DNA of 64,000 nt, taken from Glycocaulis alkaliphilus. GTDB lineage: Bacteria > Pseudomonadota > Alphaproteobacteria > Caulobacterales > Maricaulaceae. The notes beneath the pieces are model-generated. The model did no database searches and had not been told where the DNA came from. It saw only the letters and a list, made by a program, of their open reading frames with translations. The stretch lies in NCBI RefSeq assembly GCF_004000605.1, contig NZ_CP018911.1, positions 558,001-622,000 on the forward strand. The letters run 5' to 3'. The translations under genes were made by a program, and so were the position numbers. Below are positions 1 through 9,396 of the stretch, one piece after another (position 1 is the first letter of the stretch; each line of letters begins with the position of its first letter).

Positions 1-1
1 G

Positions 2-178
2 GCTGTTTACTACCCGATACCCATACATCAGCAGGAGCCGTATGCGCATTTCCCTTCAGGTCCAGGGGGGCTGCCGGTCACCGAAGAGAAGGCAGGGCGC
101 GTAATCTCGCTGCCCATGCACCCTTATCTCGAAGAAGATGCTCAGGATCTCATCATCAGGGCTATCAGGGATTTCTAG
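2..178 (+). CDS. DegT/DnrJ/EryC1 family aminotransferase, C-terminal fragment
   Basis: The reading frame is open from base 2 to a TAG at 176-178 and gives 58 residues; the rest lies outside the window. It contains YYPIPIHQQ followed by a run ending in SLPMHPYLEE. That layout is typical of the C-terminus of PLP-dependent sugar aminotransferases of the DegT/DnrJ/EryC1/StrS family, which add an amino group to keto nucleotide sugars for surface glycans. The glycan genes that follow fit this role. Family assignment is fairly firm; the exact sugar substrate cannot be told from the tail. Confidence 0.6.
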   Translation, partial: AVYYPIPIHQQEPYAHFPSGPGGLPVTEEKAGRVISLPMHPYLEEDAQDLIIRAIRDF

Positions 179-268
179 ATCGCAGGGCGTGCGAGCGGTC
201 TTTGCCGGGTCAGATCAGGTGCACGGCGTCGTATTACCGCGCTGCATCCGCGCAGATCGGTACCCCGT

Positions 269-2440
269 TTAGTTGCCAATGGAGAACAGGGTGACCTGCA
301 ACCGGATGGACCGGTTCGGTCCCAGATTGCCGATGACCAGATTTTCCTGATTATAGATGACGCGGATATCGGTGCATTCATCGCGATAGATCAGGCTCAG
401 ATCCTGCCGGCGGGTGATGCCGCGTTCCAGGTCACGATCGGCCCGGTAGCCCACATACCAGTTGTCAGTGACACGGAAATTGCCGCCAAAGCGAATTGAC
501 TCGCGCACCGGGGTGGCGACGGCCGCATCATCGACCAGCGAGTAGACGGCGTTGGCATTGATCCGCCAGAATGACAGCCGGGAAAAGGCATCGACCCGGT
601 TCGCCTCTCCGGTAGTGCCGTCATAGCGCCCGTGCACGCCAACCTCGAACAGGCTTGCAAAGCGGACATTGAGCTGGGCAACCCAGTCGGACTCTTCCTG
701 CACAAGTCCGGACCCCGGTGCGAAAGACGCATCGCCGTCCAGCCGGAAGCTGCGTCCAATAAAGACGTCCGTGTCGGGCAGATAGGGTGTCTTTGTACGG
801 AAATTGGCCATAAGGCCGGTGTTGAGGTGGGTGCCTTCCTCCCATGCATCATACCCGTTGGAGCGGTTTCGCGAGAACAGGTTGGAAACATCGAGCTCAA
901 GGTTGAGACTGTCTTCGCCCGGCGCGATCTCGTCAGCCGACAGGCCGGTTGAGGTCACCAGCTGGGCTCTTGGCGCCAGTATCACATCTCCCAGATTGCC
1001 CGGCCGGACGAAGGGCCATGAGACATCGACACCGGCATTGGCCATGGTGCGGGTGAGGCTGCGTGTCTCCAGCGTGCTGCCGTTCGCGTCGGTGATGGTG
1101 AAGTGATAGGCGTCGGCGCGCGCGCTGGCGAACGGCATGGCGCGAATGCCGCCCGCAAAGGTGAAATTGCGTGACCAATCCACCTCGCCGGTGGCCCGTC
1201 CGTAATCATTGCCTTCATCCCGGGTGAAGTAGACGGCCGATCCCCGCGCATTGGCAAATCCCGCATATTCGGGCAACGGGATACGGTAATTGGCTTCGAT
1301 CATGGGTGCCACCAGAGGCAGCGCCCCATCAGGAACGTCCTCGCGCAAAGACTGGAATCTCATGGCCGACGCGTTGAAGAAATACTGGCGCGTCCGGCCG
1401 CGCAGATTCACTTCCGAGGGCAGGAGGCGGGCGTTCAGCTGGGCAAAATCGGAGCGCCTGTCCGCATCGCTGATCATGCTGTAGCGTTCAAGATAGAGAG
1501 GGTCGCTGGCGACCTGCACGTTGAAGCGCCACAACCATCCCGGGGCTATATTGAAGGCACCCGTGCCAACGATATGGCCGCGCAGGTCGCTTTCACCAAA
1601 TCTCCCGTCCCGGTCGAATTCCTGCTCATAGGTCAGGCTGCCGCGCAGACGGATGGAGCCCGACCAGAACCGCTGCCGGTACTCATAGCGCAGGACAGGA
1701 TTGTATCCGGTCATCACCATTGGCGTCAGGACGACGTCGCGGTGAGGGGACATCACGTAATAATAGGGCTGCTGGTAGACAAAGCCGAGCCGGTTGGAGA
1801 TGTCGGCCGTCGGAAAGAGAAAGCCCGAGCGGCGCGGTGCGGAGGGATCCGCGTGCGCGAAAACCGGCGAGTAGAGGATCGGGACGCCAAACGCTTCCAG
1901 GCGCGCATCACGATAATAGATCATTTCGGATTCAGGATCCTGGGTCACCTCGCTCGCGCGCAGGCGCCAGGTCGGAGGCCGTGAGCCATCCTCGCAGATA
2001 TCGCAAGCGGTATAGTAGGCGCGGCGCAGGACAATCGCGCCGTTCGATCGGCGTATGGCATAGGCCGAAGCCGCCCGCCCGTTATTCTCCAGCAGCATGG
2101 CGAACCCGCTCGCCAGTGCCTCGGACCATTCATGGGTGAGGTTTATTTCGTCGGCGGTCTGGGCCGGCATGTTGCCGTCGTGAAGACGGACATTGCCGCG
2201 GGCAATAACGCGATCTTCGTCGATGCGGTATTCAACCTCGTCGGCGAACAGGAGCCGGTTGCCCGACTGGACCCGGACGTCCCCGCGCGCGAAAATGACG
2301 TTGTTCTCCGCGGTGCGTTCCAGCTCGACGGCATCAAGATAGACAGGATCATTGCCAGTCTGGGCCTGTGCCGGTGCAAGCGAGCCCGCCCCTGCGAGCA
2401 GAGCTGCCGCCGCACACATAGTCCTGAACGGCAATATCAT
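269..2440 (-). CDS. lptD: LPS-assembly outer membrane protein LptD
   Basis: The 723-residue protein has a signal peptide (about residues 1-26, ending AQA). An N-terminal OstA/LptA-like beta-jellyroll follows (repeated V-A-R-G-D/N-V-R-V/L motifs, residues about 40-95), then a long beta-barrel. LptD inserts lipopolysaccharide into the outer leaflet together with LptE. Cysteines at 146 and 149 (in YYTACDIC) and at 689 remain in the mature chain, fitting the disulfide-dependent family although the exact pairs differ from E. coli. In many alphaproteobacteria lptD lies with lptFG, surA and pdxA; here it stands alone, divergent from glmS across about 218 bp. Nothing in the gene looks broken. Confidence 0.93.
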   Translation of the reverse strand: MILPFRTMCAAAALLAGAGSLAPAQAQTGNDPVYLDAVELERTAENNVIFARGDVRVQSGNRLLFADEVEYRIDEDRVIARGNVRLHDGNMPAQTADEINLTHEWSEALASGFAMLLENNGRAASAYAIRRSNGAIVLRRAYYTACDICEDGSRPPTWRLRASEVTQDPESEMIYYRDARLEAFGVPILYSPVFAHADPSAPRRSGFLFPTADISNRLGFVYQQPYYYVMSPHRDVVLTPMVMTGYNPVLRYEYRQRFWSGSIRLRGSLTYEQEFDRDGRFGESDLRGHIVGTGAFNIAPGWLWRFNVQVASDPLYLERYSMISDADRRSDFAQLNARLLPSEVNLRGRTRQYFFNASAMRFQSLREDVPDGALPLVAPMIEANYRIPLPEYAGFANARGSAVYFTRDEGNDYGRATGEVDWSRNFTFAGGIRAMPFASARADAYHFTITDANGSTLETRSLTRTMANAGVDVSWPFVRPGNLGDVILAPRAQLVTSTGLSADEIAPGEDSLNLELDVSNLFSRNRSNGYDAWEEGTHLNTGLMANFRTKTPYLPDTDVFIGRSFRLDGDASFAPGSGLVQEESDWVAQLNVRFASLFEVGVHGRYDGTTGEANRVDAFSRLSFWRINANAVYSLVDDAAVATPVRESIRFGGNFRVTDNWYVGYRADRDLERGITRRQDLSLIYRDECTDIRVIYNQENLVIGNLGPNRSIRLQVTLFSIGN

Positions 2441-2658
2441 GCCCCTGATGCTCCGCGAATGATCCCTCAGACCAGCATGACGTCCTAGCTTATCGGCGGC
2501 AAGGCGTCCATGCCTGCGGGCCGGGCATGGCGCCCCGCCGGAGCAGCTTACAAAGGCACATCAACCGTGATTGGCGCGTGTCTTGCCTAAACCGGCACGG
2601 CCTGCCACTTAACGGCAGAAATTGGCGCATGGCGCCTGCCAGGACGGGAGCGGCCCCC

Positions 2659-4479
2659 ATGTGCGGTATTGTCGGCGTTGTCGGTCATCAAAAAGCGGAA
2701 AGCTTCATTCTGGAGGGCCTGCGCCGGCTGGAATACCGCGGTTACGATTCTGCCGGCCTTGGCGTGATCGACCGGGCCGGAAAGCTCCACCGCCTGCGTG
2801 CGGCCGGCAAGGTGCAGGCTCTTGCCGACAAGATTCCTGCCGGTCTGGGCGGTACGACCGCTGTCGGGCACACGCGCTGGGCCACGCATGGCGCTGCCAG
2901 TGACGATAACGCCCACCCCCACATGGCTGGCCGAGTGCTGGTGGTCCACAATGGGATAATTGAGAACTTCAAGTCCCTGCGCGAGGAACTCGCCGCCAGG
3001 GGCAGGACGTTTTCCAGCCAGACCGATACCGAGGTCGTGGCCCATCTGATCGATCAGGAGATGCAGTCCGGCAAGGATCCGGTGGAGGCATTCCGGGCCG
3101 TACTGCCACGCCTGCAGGGTGCATTTGCGCTCGGCGTGTTGATTGATGGCGAGAGCAGCTTCATCATGGGCGCGCGCAAGGGCGCGCCGCTCATTGCGGG
3201 CATGGGCGAGGATGAGGGCTATCTCGGTTCAGACCCGCTGGCGCTGTCAGGTCACGCGCGCCGGATCATGTTCCTTGAAGACGGCGACATGGTGATCATC
3301 CGCAAGGGTGCAATCGAGGCGTTTGACAGGGACGGTGCGCGCGTCGAGCGGGCACTGGTGCCTGCCGAAACCAGCCATGTGCTCGCCGAAAAGGGCAATC
3401 ACCGCCACTTCATGGAAAAGGAAATCCACGAACAGCCCGAAATGATCGGGCGCACCGTATCGCACTATGTCGACGCCTTTGAAAACAGGGTTCACGACAT
3501 CTCCGGCCTCGATTTCAGGGGCGCCAGCAGGCTGGTCATCGTGGGGTGCGGCACAGCAGCCTATGCGGGCGAGATCGCACGTTACTGGTTCGGTTCGCTT
3601 GCACGCCTGGCGGTCGAGGTGGAGATCGCGTCCGAGTTCCGCTACCGCGACCCGGTCTTCCTGCCCGGCGATATCGCGCTCTTCATCTCGCAGTCGGGCG
3701 AGACCGCCGACACGCTGGAAGCCATGCGCCTTGCAGCCGCTGCCGGAGTGCAGACGCTGGCCCTGGTCAATACCGCTCACTCGACGATCGCCCGCGAAGC
3801 GTCGCTGGTCGTGCCGACGCTGGCCGGCCCCGAGATCGGTGTCGCGTCCACCAAGGCTTTTACCTGCCAGCTTTCCGCGCTGGCCTGCCTGGCCGTGCTG
3901 GCCGGCCGGCACCGCGGTCATCTCGACCGGGCGCAGGAGGCGGGCCACGTGGCCAGCCTGCTCGCTGCGCCTGGCCTCATGGTTCGGGCGATTGAAAGCG
4001 AGGACGAGATCGAGAAGCTGGCCCAGGGTATCGCCGGGTATCCCACCGTCCTTTATCTGGGGCGGAACCAGTACTTCCCGCTGGCTCTTGAAGCCGCGTT
4101 GAAGCTGAAGGAAATCAGCTACATACATGCCGAGGGTTACGCCGCCGGCGAACTCAAGCACGGCCCCATCGCCCTTATTGAAGAGGGGATGCCGGTCATC
4201 GTCATCGCGCCGCATGACGCGCTCTTCGACAAGACGCGGTCCTCGATCCAGCAGGTGGCAAGCCGGGGTGCACATGTGATCGCCCTGACCGACCCTGACG
4301 GGGCCAGTGCGCTGGCGGGCGAAGCTGCGCGTATCGTGACCCTGCCCTCAGGCAGCCAGCTGACCAGCGTGCTCCTGTTCGCCAGTGCGGTGCAGTTGCT
4401 TGCCTATCATGTCGCGGTCTACAAGGGGACCGATGTGGACCAGCCGCGAAATCTCGCCAAGTCCGTTACCGTTGAATAG
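2659..4479 (+). CDS. glmS: Glutamine-fructose-6-phosphate aminotransferase (isomerizing) GlmS
   Basis: GlmS makes glucosamine-6-phosphate from fructose-6-phosphate and glutamine, the first step to UDP-GlcNAc for peptidoglycan, LPS and other glycans. The 606-residue length matches the family. I place the start at ATG 2659, because MCGIVGVVG puts the Ntn nucleophile Cys at position 2; an in-frame extension upstream to 2527 lacks family sequence. The glutaminase domain holds RWATHG. Two SIS sugar-isomerase domains follow (around residues 290-420 and 460-590), and the chain ends LAKSVTVE as is standard. No glmS ribozyme is recognisable upstream. galU follows after about 20 bp. Confidence 0.97.
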   Translation: MCGIVGVVGHQKAESFILEGLRRLEYRGYDSAGLGVIDRAGKLHRLRAAGKVQALADKIPAGLGGTTAVGHTRWATHGAASDDNAHPHMAGRVLVVHNGIIENFKSLREELAARGRTFSSQTDTEVVAHLIDQEMQSGKDPVEAFRAVLPRLQGAFALGVLIDGESSFIMGARKGAPLIAGMGEDEGYLGSDPLALSGHARRIMFLEDGDMVIIRKGAIEAFDRDGARVERALVPAETSHVLAEKGNHRHFMEKEIHEQPEMIGRTVSHYVDAFENRVHDISGLDFRGASRLVIVGCGTAAYAGEIARYWFGSLARLAVEVEIASEFRYRDPVFLPGDIALFISQSGETADTLEAMRLAAAAGVQTLALVNTAHSTIAREASLVVPTLAGPEIGVASTKAFTCQLSALACLAVLAGRHRGHLDRAQEAGHVASLLAAPGLMVRAIESEDEIEKLAQGIAGYPTVLYLGRNQYFPLALEAALKLKEISYIHAEGYAAGELKHGPIALIEEGMPVIVIAPHDALFDKTRSSIQQVASRGAHVIALTDPDGASALAGEAARIVTLPSGSQLTSVLLFASAVQLLAYHVAVYKGTDVDQPRNLAKSVTVE

Positions 4480-4500
4480 TCCTCCCCGCGGAGTTTGAGC

Positions 4501-5379
4501 ATGCTTACAAAGCCGGTTCGCAAGGCCGTTCTTCCTGTTGCCGGTCTGGGTACACGCGTCCTGCCGGCCACCAAGGTGATGCCGAAGGAGATGCTGCCGG
4601 TCTTTGACCGTCCGGCCATTCACTACGTGGTGGATGAAGCGCGTGCGGCCGGCATCGAACACTTCGTCTTCGTCACGGGCCGCAACAAGGCAGCGATAGA
4701 GGACTATTTCGATACCGCTTACGAACTCGAGATGACCCTGGCCGCCAAGGGCAAGACAGACCTTCTCGATCAGTTGCGCGCGGATCTGCCTGCGCCCGGC
4801 GCCTGCAGCTTCGTGCGCCAGCAGGCGCCGCTCGGTCTTGGTCATGCCGTCTGGTGCGCGCGCGATATTGTCGGCAGTGAACCGTTTGCAGTGCTGCTGC
4901 CCGACATGCTCATGCGCTCGCCGACCCCCTTCCTTGCGGCGATGAACAAGGCCTACGAGACGGTGGGCGGCAACATCATTGCGGTCGAGCAAGTGCCGAT
5001 GGAAAAGGTCAGCTCCTACGGCATCATCGATCCGGGCGAACGCAGGGGCGAGCTGATCGAGATGCGCGGCATGGTCGAGAAGCCGGCCGTCAAGGATGCG
5101 CCCTCCAATCTGATGATCTCCGGGCGCTACATCCTGCAGCCCGAGATATTCGAGGCGCTGGAGGAGCAGAAACCCGGTGCCGGGGGCGAGATCCAGCTGA
5201 CCGATGCCATGCTCAAACTGATGGAAACCAGCCCGTTTCACGCCATGGCGTTCGATGGCCAGACGCTCGATACCGGGTCCAAGACGGGATATCTGCGCGC
5301 CGCCGTCGCCTACGGCCTTGCCGATCCCGAACACGGGGAAGAGGTGCGTGCCATCCTCAAGGCCCTGCTGAAAGGGTGA
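4501..5379 (+). CDS. galU: UTP-glucose-1-phosphate uridylyltransferase GalU
   Basis: GalU forms UDP-glucose from UTP and glucose-1-phosphate. The 292-residue protein starts with the nucleotidyltransferase signature GLGTRVLPATKVMPKEMLP, and ends with the DTGSKTGYLRA segment typical of bacterial GalU. ATG 4501 is preferred over an in-frame TTG at 4495, because GGAG at about 4489-4492 sits 8 bases before the ATG. It is flanked by glmS and a UDP-glucose dehydrogenase gene, so its product probably feeds UDP-glucuronate synthesis for the surface glycan. Confidence 0.95.
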   Translation: MLTKPVRKAVLPVAGLGTRVLPATKVMPKEMLPVFDRPAIHYVVDEARAAGIEHFVFVTGRNKAAIEDYFDTAYELEMTLAAKGKTDLLDQLRADLPAPGACSFVRQQAPLGLGHAVWCARDIVGSEPFAVLLPDMLMRSPTPFLAAMNKAYETVGGNIIAVEQVPMEKVSSYGIIDPGERRGELIEMRGMVEKPAVKDAPSNLMISGRYILQPEIFEALEEQKPGAGGEIQLTDAMLKLMETSPFHAMAFDGQTLDTGSKTGYLRAAVAYGLADPEHGEEVRAILKALLKG

Positions 5380-5511
5380 TCAGCGCCTTGCACAGGCACA
5401 AGCTGGGCGAGCGGGTCGACGCCATGCGCCGAATAAAGTCTTATGGCTCCCATTGGACAGCTGCCCGGTCCGGTGCTGCGGCCGGGGCCTGTATTCTTGA
5501 GGAATGATGGA

Positions 5512-6678
5512 ATGAAGATTGCGGTTGCAGGCATAGGCTATGTCGGCCTCGCCAACGCGGTGCTTCTGGCCCAGAACCATGATGTGACGGCAGTGGATGT
5601 GAGCGAGGAGCGGGTCGCGCTTCTCAATGCGCGCCGCAGCCCCATTGTCGATGCGGAACTCGAAGCCTTCCTGGCAGAGCGGGATCTGTCGCTGACCGCA
5701 ACGCTCGACGGGCCGGCCGCCTACCGCGATGCGGATTTCGTCATCGTTGCGACGCCGACTAACTATGATCCCAGGACGAACTTCTTTGATACCTCCACCG
5801 TGGAGTCGGTGATTGAAGAGGTCGTGCGCGTCAATCCCCATGCCTCGATTGTTGTGAAATCGACGATACCGGTCGGCTTCATTGATCGCGTCCGGGAAGC
5901 GCTGGGCACCGACCGGGTGTTTTTCTCCCCGGAATTCCTGCGTGAGGGCAGGGCGCTCTACGACAATCTCCACCCGTCGCGGATCATCGTGGGTGACCGC
6001 TCCGAACGTGGCAGGATATTCGCCGAATTGCTGGTCGAGGGGGCTATCCGCAAGGATGCTCCAACCCTTATCACGGGCGCGCGCGAAGCGGAGGCAATCA
6101 AGCTCTTCGCCAACACCTTCCTGGCGATGCGGGTCGCGTTCTTCAACGAGCTCGACAGCTATGCCATGTCGGGAGAGATGGACACGCGGGAGATCATCGA
6201 AGGCGTGTGTCTCGACCCGCGCATCGGCGCACACTACAACAACCCCTCGTTCGGATACGGTGGTTATTGCCTGCCCAAGGACACCAAGCAGCTACTGGCC
6301 AATTACCGCGACGTGCCCCAGAACCTGATCCGTGCGATCATCGATGCCAATCGCACGCGCAAGGATTACCTGGCAGATCAGGTCATTGCCCGTTCGCCGC
6401 AAATGGTTGGCGTCTACCGTCTGGTGATGAAGGCCGGCAGTGACAATTTCCGCGACTCCTCCATCCAGGGGGTCATGAAGCGGGTGAAGGCCAAGGGTAT
6501 TCCGGTCATTGTCTATGAGCCGGTCCTGCAGGACGAGCATTTCTTCGGCTCGCGGGTGGAACGCGACCTCGACCGCTTCAAGCGCGAAAGCGACATTATC
6601 CTGGCCAACCGTGTTACCGACGACATTCGCGATGTCGAGGCAAAGGTGTTTACCCGCGACGTTTTTGGCTCGGATTGA
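5512..6678 (+). CDS. ugd: UDP-glucose 6-dehydrogenase
   Basis: The enzyme oxidises UDP-glucose to UDP-glucuronate with two NAD+. The 388-residue chain begins [16 protein letters not shown], a Rossmann dinucleotide-binding start, which is why I use ATG 5512 rather than the open frame from 5443. The catalytic cysteine lies in [14 protein letters not shown] at about residue 253, with the central [16 protein letters not shown] helix before it. It is about 10-15% shorter than many Ugd proteins and resembles the compact type. Its substrate comes from the galU gene just upstream, and the next gene epimerises its product. Confidence 0.93.
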   Translation: MKIAVAGIGYVGLANAVLLAQNHDVTAVDVSEERVALLNARRSPIVDAELEAFLAERDLSLTATLDGPAAYRDADFVIVATPTNYDPRTNFFDTSTVESVIEEVVRVNPHASIVVKSTIPVGFIDRVREALGTDRVFFSPEFLREGRALYDNLHPSRIIVGDRSERGRIFAELLVEGAIRKDAPTLITGAREAEAIKLFANTFLAMRVAFFNELDSYAMSGEMDTREIIEGVCLDPRIGAHYNNPSFGYGGYCLPKDTKQLLANYRDVPQNLIRAIIDANRTRKDYLADQVIARSPQMVGVYRLVMKAGSDNFRDSSIQGVMKRVKAKGIPVIVYEPVLQDEHFFGSRVERDLDRFKRESDIILANRVTDDIRDVEAKVFTRDVFGSD

Positions 6679-6750
6679 CAGGCAGGCCTGGCGCCCGGGA
6701 GAAGGGCGGCATCAATGTGCACCGTCATGAATGAGGAAGTTTGAGGCGTG

Positions 6751-7731
6751 ATGGGAGACCCTGTTCTGGTGACCGGCGCAGCCGGCTTTATCGGCATGCA
6801 CGTTGCCGAACGCCTTCTCGCCCGTGGTGAAGCGGTCATCGGGATCGACAACTTCAACGCCTATTATGATACCGGCCTGAAGGAGGCGCGCGTGGCGCGG
6901 CTGCTCGCGCGCCCGGACTTCATCCTCGTGCGCGGCGACATCGCTGACGCACCGCAGGTGATGGACATTGTGCGCGGTGGCAAGGTCCGCAGGATCGTAC
7001 ACCTCGCCGCCCAGGCAGGGGTGCGCTACTCGATCGATAATCCGTTCGCTTACGAGCGCTCCAACCTGGCCGGCCACCTATCCATTCTGGAGGCGGCCCG
7101 CCACAACGCGGTCACGCACCTTGTCTACGCCTCTTCCAGCTCGGTCTATGGCGCGCGCCCCCTGACCGGTGAGGGGTTCCGCGAGGATGATCCCACCGTC
7201 TCGCCTGTCTCGTTGTACGCGGCAACCAAGCGTGCCTGTGAGCTTCTCAGCGCCAGCTACGCCCATCTCTACGGTTTCCCGCAGTCGGGATTGCGCTTTT
7301 TCACGGTCTACGGTCCCTGGGGCCGCCCGGACATGGCGTATTTCCGTTTCGCCGAACAGATGCGGCGCGGCGAACCCATTGAGGTCTACGGCGAGGGGCG
7401 CATGGCACGCGATTTCACCTACGTGGACGATATCGTTGACGGGATTATTGGCGTCCTGGATCGTCCGCCGGCACAGGGTGGCCATGAAGTCTACAATATC
7501 GGGGACAGCCACCCCGTTGGTCTTCTGGACATGATATCCACGCTGGAGGATGTGCTCGGCATGCGCGCCGAAAAGATCATGCGGCCGATGCAGGCCGGCG
7601 ACGTACCGGCCACCTATGCGGACATCTCCAAGCTTCATGCGCTGACGGGCTACAAGCCCAGGGTGATGCTGCGTGAAGGGCTGGAGCGGTTCGCCGGCTG
7701 GTTCGCGCGTTACCGCCCGCGGGCGGCATAG
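6751..7731 (+). CDS. UDP-glucuronate 4-epimerase-type NAD-dependent epimerase
   Basis: This short-chain dehydrogenase (326 residues) has GAAGFIGMHVAERLL at the N-terminus for NAD binding, the SSSSVYGA catalytic serine strand and YAATKR carrying the YxxxK pair. DNFNAYYDTGLKEARVARL near residue 35 is characteristic of the UDP-glucuronate epimerases (LpsL/GAE group), which make UDP-galacturonate. The position right after ugd supports this substrate. A GTG at 6748 directly before the ATG is an equally possible start. 4-Epimerase activity is inferred from similarity and context. Confidence 0.85.
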   Translation: MGDPVLVTGAAGFIGMHVAERLLARGEAVIGIDNFNAYYDTGLKEARVARLLARPDFILVRGDIADAPQVMDIVRGGKVRRIVHLAAQAGVRYSIDNPFAYERSNLAGHLSILEAARHNAVTHLVYASSSSVYGARPLTGEGFREDDPTVSPVSLYAATKRACELLSASYAHLYGFPQSGLRFFTVYGPWGRPDMAYFRFAEQMRRGEPIEVYGEGRMARDFTYVDDIVDGIIGVLDRPPAQGGHEVYNIGDSHPVGLLDMISTLEDVLGMRAEKIMRPMQAGDVPATYADISKLHALTGYKPRVMLREGLERFAGWFARYRPRAA

Positions 7732-7748
7732 CCTGGCATGGCTGGGTC

Positions 7749-8498
7749 ATGATGTTCTCGATATCCATCCCCGTAGGGTCCTGGCACCCGCTCTTCCCCG
7801 AGGTTCTGGCCAGTATAGCCCGGCAGGGCGTGCCGATGGAGCTGGCTCTTCTGGACGCGTCAGGGGACCCCAGGGTCGCCCAGGCAGCCGACCGGTCGGG
7901 CCTTGCATTTGTTTACCGGCGCGAAGGCCGCGATGGCGGGCAGGCGGCGGCCATCGCTGAAGGGTGGCGCAAGACCGGCGGCGGCATACTCGCCTGGCTC
8001 AACGCTGACGACCTGCTGGTCCCCGGTGCGCTGAAACGGGCCGATACCGCCTTCCGGGACGACCCGGCCCTTGATGTGTTCTATGGCGACAGCGTCTTCG
8101 TCGACAGGACCGGGCGGGAGATAGGCCGGCACGGCCAGGTGGCCGACATTTCTCCGCTATTGCTGCGCTCCAACATCATCTCCCAGCCCTCTTGCTTCGT
8201 GCGGCGGGAAGCGGTCGAACGCATAGGCGGCATCGACGAGACCCTTCACTACACGATGGACTGGGACTTGTGGGTGCGCCTGTATGTGGCTGGTGCCCGG
8301 TTCGAGCGGACCGATGACGTCTTGTCGATGGTCTATTGGGGTGCGGACACCAAGACCGCGAGCCTGTCAGTGCGGCGGCTTGGCGAAATGGCGCGCATCG
8401 TGCGGCGTCATGCCGGGCCGTGGAGCGCGTTCAAGACGGTTCTCGCGACGGTCGGTCATGGTCTTTTTGAAAACCCGGAAGATACAATTTTACGATGA
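7749..8498 (+). CDS. GT2-type glycosyltransferase
   Basis: A 249-residue GT-A fold glycosyltransferase. The N-terminus MMFSISIPVGSW begins the first beta strand; GGQAAAIAEGW marks the nucleotide-sugar region; LAWLNADDLLVPGAL contains the DXD-like metal site (NADD, about residue 82); MDWDLWVRLY (about 170) matches the ED-x-x-x acceptor-base region. There are no membrane helices, so it probably acts at the cytoplasmic face on a lipid-linked glycan. It comes 17 bp after the epimerase gene in the same direction. The sugar transferred cannot be predicted. Confidence 0.85.
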   Translation: MMFSISIPVGSWHPLFPEVLASIARQGVPMELALLDASGDPRVAQAADRSGLAFVYRREGRDGGQAAAIAEGWRKTGGGILAWLNADDLLVPGALKRADTAFRDDPALDVFYGDSVFVDRTGREIGRHGQVADISPLLLRSNIISQPSCFVRREAVERIGGIDETLHYTMDWDLWVRLYVAGARFERTDDVLSMVYWGADTKTASLSVRRLGEMARIVRRHAGPWSAFKTVLATVGHGLFENPEDTILR

Positions 8499-8589
8499 TA
8501 GCTTACGTTGGACGCTCTTGCCAATGGTGCCTTCCGGCAGGACCAACTCTCCGGCAGGTTTGATGAGTCACTGACGAAAGTCGATCAAT

Positions 8590-9396
8590 CTACCTTGCAG
8601 CCTTACGAGGTAAGCTGCCCATAGAATCGTACTCTTTCATGACATCCATGATGGGTCCGTCAGCGAGGATTCGCCCTTGGTCCAACCATATTGCCCGTTC
8701 ACAATTCTGTTCAAGAAGACGCCGGCTGTGGGAGGCCAGAACCAGAATACCGGCGCTGCTTACGAAACGTGCCATCCGCTTGCCCGCCAACTTCTGGAAT
8801 TCAGCATCACCTGCCGAGAGCCATTCGTCTAGAATAAGAATGTCGGGGTCGAAGGCGGTTGCAATGGCGAAGTTCAGGCGCATGCGCATGCCAGCAGAAT
8901 ATGTCTCGACAGGCAGGTGAAGAAATTCCCCCAATCCAGAAAATGCCGCAATCTCATCGCGCTTGGCTTCAATCTCCGGCCGGCTGCGCCCGCTTGCGAG
9001 GCCCCTCAAGGTGATATTGCGGTGTCCAGTTGCTTCACCGCGCATCCCCAGATTGATATTGACGATACTGGTTGCCGTTCCTTTTGCGGTAACAGTGCCG
9101 GTTTGGGGCGGGTATATGCCCGCCAGTACTTGCAGCAGTGTCGTTTTGCCAGAACCATTCCGGCCAAGGATTGCCACCCGTTCGCCGCCCTCGATGGCGA
9201 AGGAGATGTCAGAAAGGGCGCGTATTGCGCAAATCCGGCCCTTGCGGTCCCTGACCAGCTGCGCGTCGGCGGCCATAGGCTCCGGGCCGTCTTCCATCGT
9301 TGAGGCCACAGCCAGCGTACTGCGCGCGCGATTAAACAGCGGATAGGTGATGCTGACCGAATCGACCCTGAGATATGAGTTTTCCATAGCCATCAT
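8590..9396 (-). CDS. Polysaccharide ABC exporter, ATP-binding subunit (Wzt/KpsT type)
   Basis: A 268-residue ABC ATPase with Walker A GRNGSGKTT (residues 78-86), signature YSAGMRMRL (near 178), Walker B ILILDEWL (near 200) and H-loop LASHS. The VNINLGMRGEATGHRNI segment is typical of the Wzt/KpsT/TagH group. It lacks the C-terminal carbohydrate-binding domain of long Wzt proteins. ATG 9396 overlaps the permease stop by 4 bases (ATGA), so the two are translationally coupled; the open frame continuing upstream to 9798 is only the shadow of the permease gene. It should energise export of a lipid-linked polysaccharide across the inner membrane. Confidence 0.92.
   Translation of the reverse strand: MMAMENSYLRVDSVSITYPLFNRARSTLAVASTMEDGPEPMAADAQLVRDRKGRICAIRALSDISFAIEGGERVAILGRNGSGKTTLLQVLAGIYPPQTGTVTAKGTATSIVNINLGMRGEATGHRNITLRGLASGRSRPEIEAKRDEIAAFSGLGEFLHLPVETYSAGMRMRLNFAIATAFDPDILILDEWLSAGDAEFQKLAGKRMARFVSSAGILVLASHSRRLLEQNCERAIWLDQGRILADGPIMDVMKEYDSMGSLPRKAAR

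Noticed and set aside
2441-2658. glmS ribozyme
   Set aside because: Only about 218 bases shared with the divergent lptD promoter; no recognisable core, and the ribozyme is typical of Gram-positive bacteria.
3247-4275. Long minus-strand open frame of 342 codons across glmS
   Set aside because: It is exactly antisense to a gene with all GlmS motifs and has no recognisable domain; such shadows are common in GC-rich DNA.
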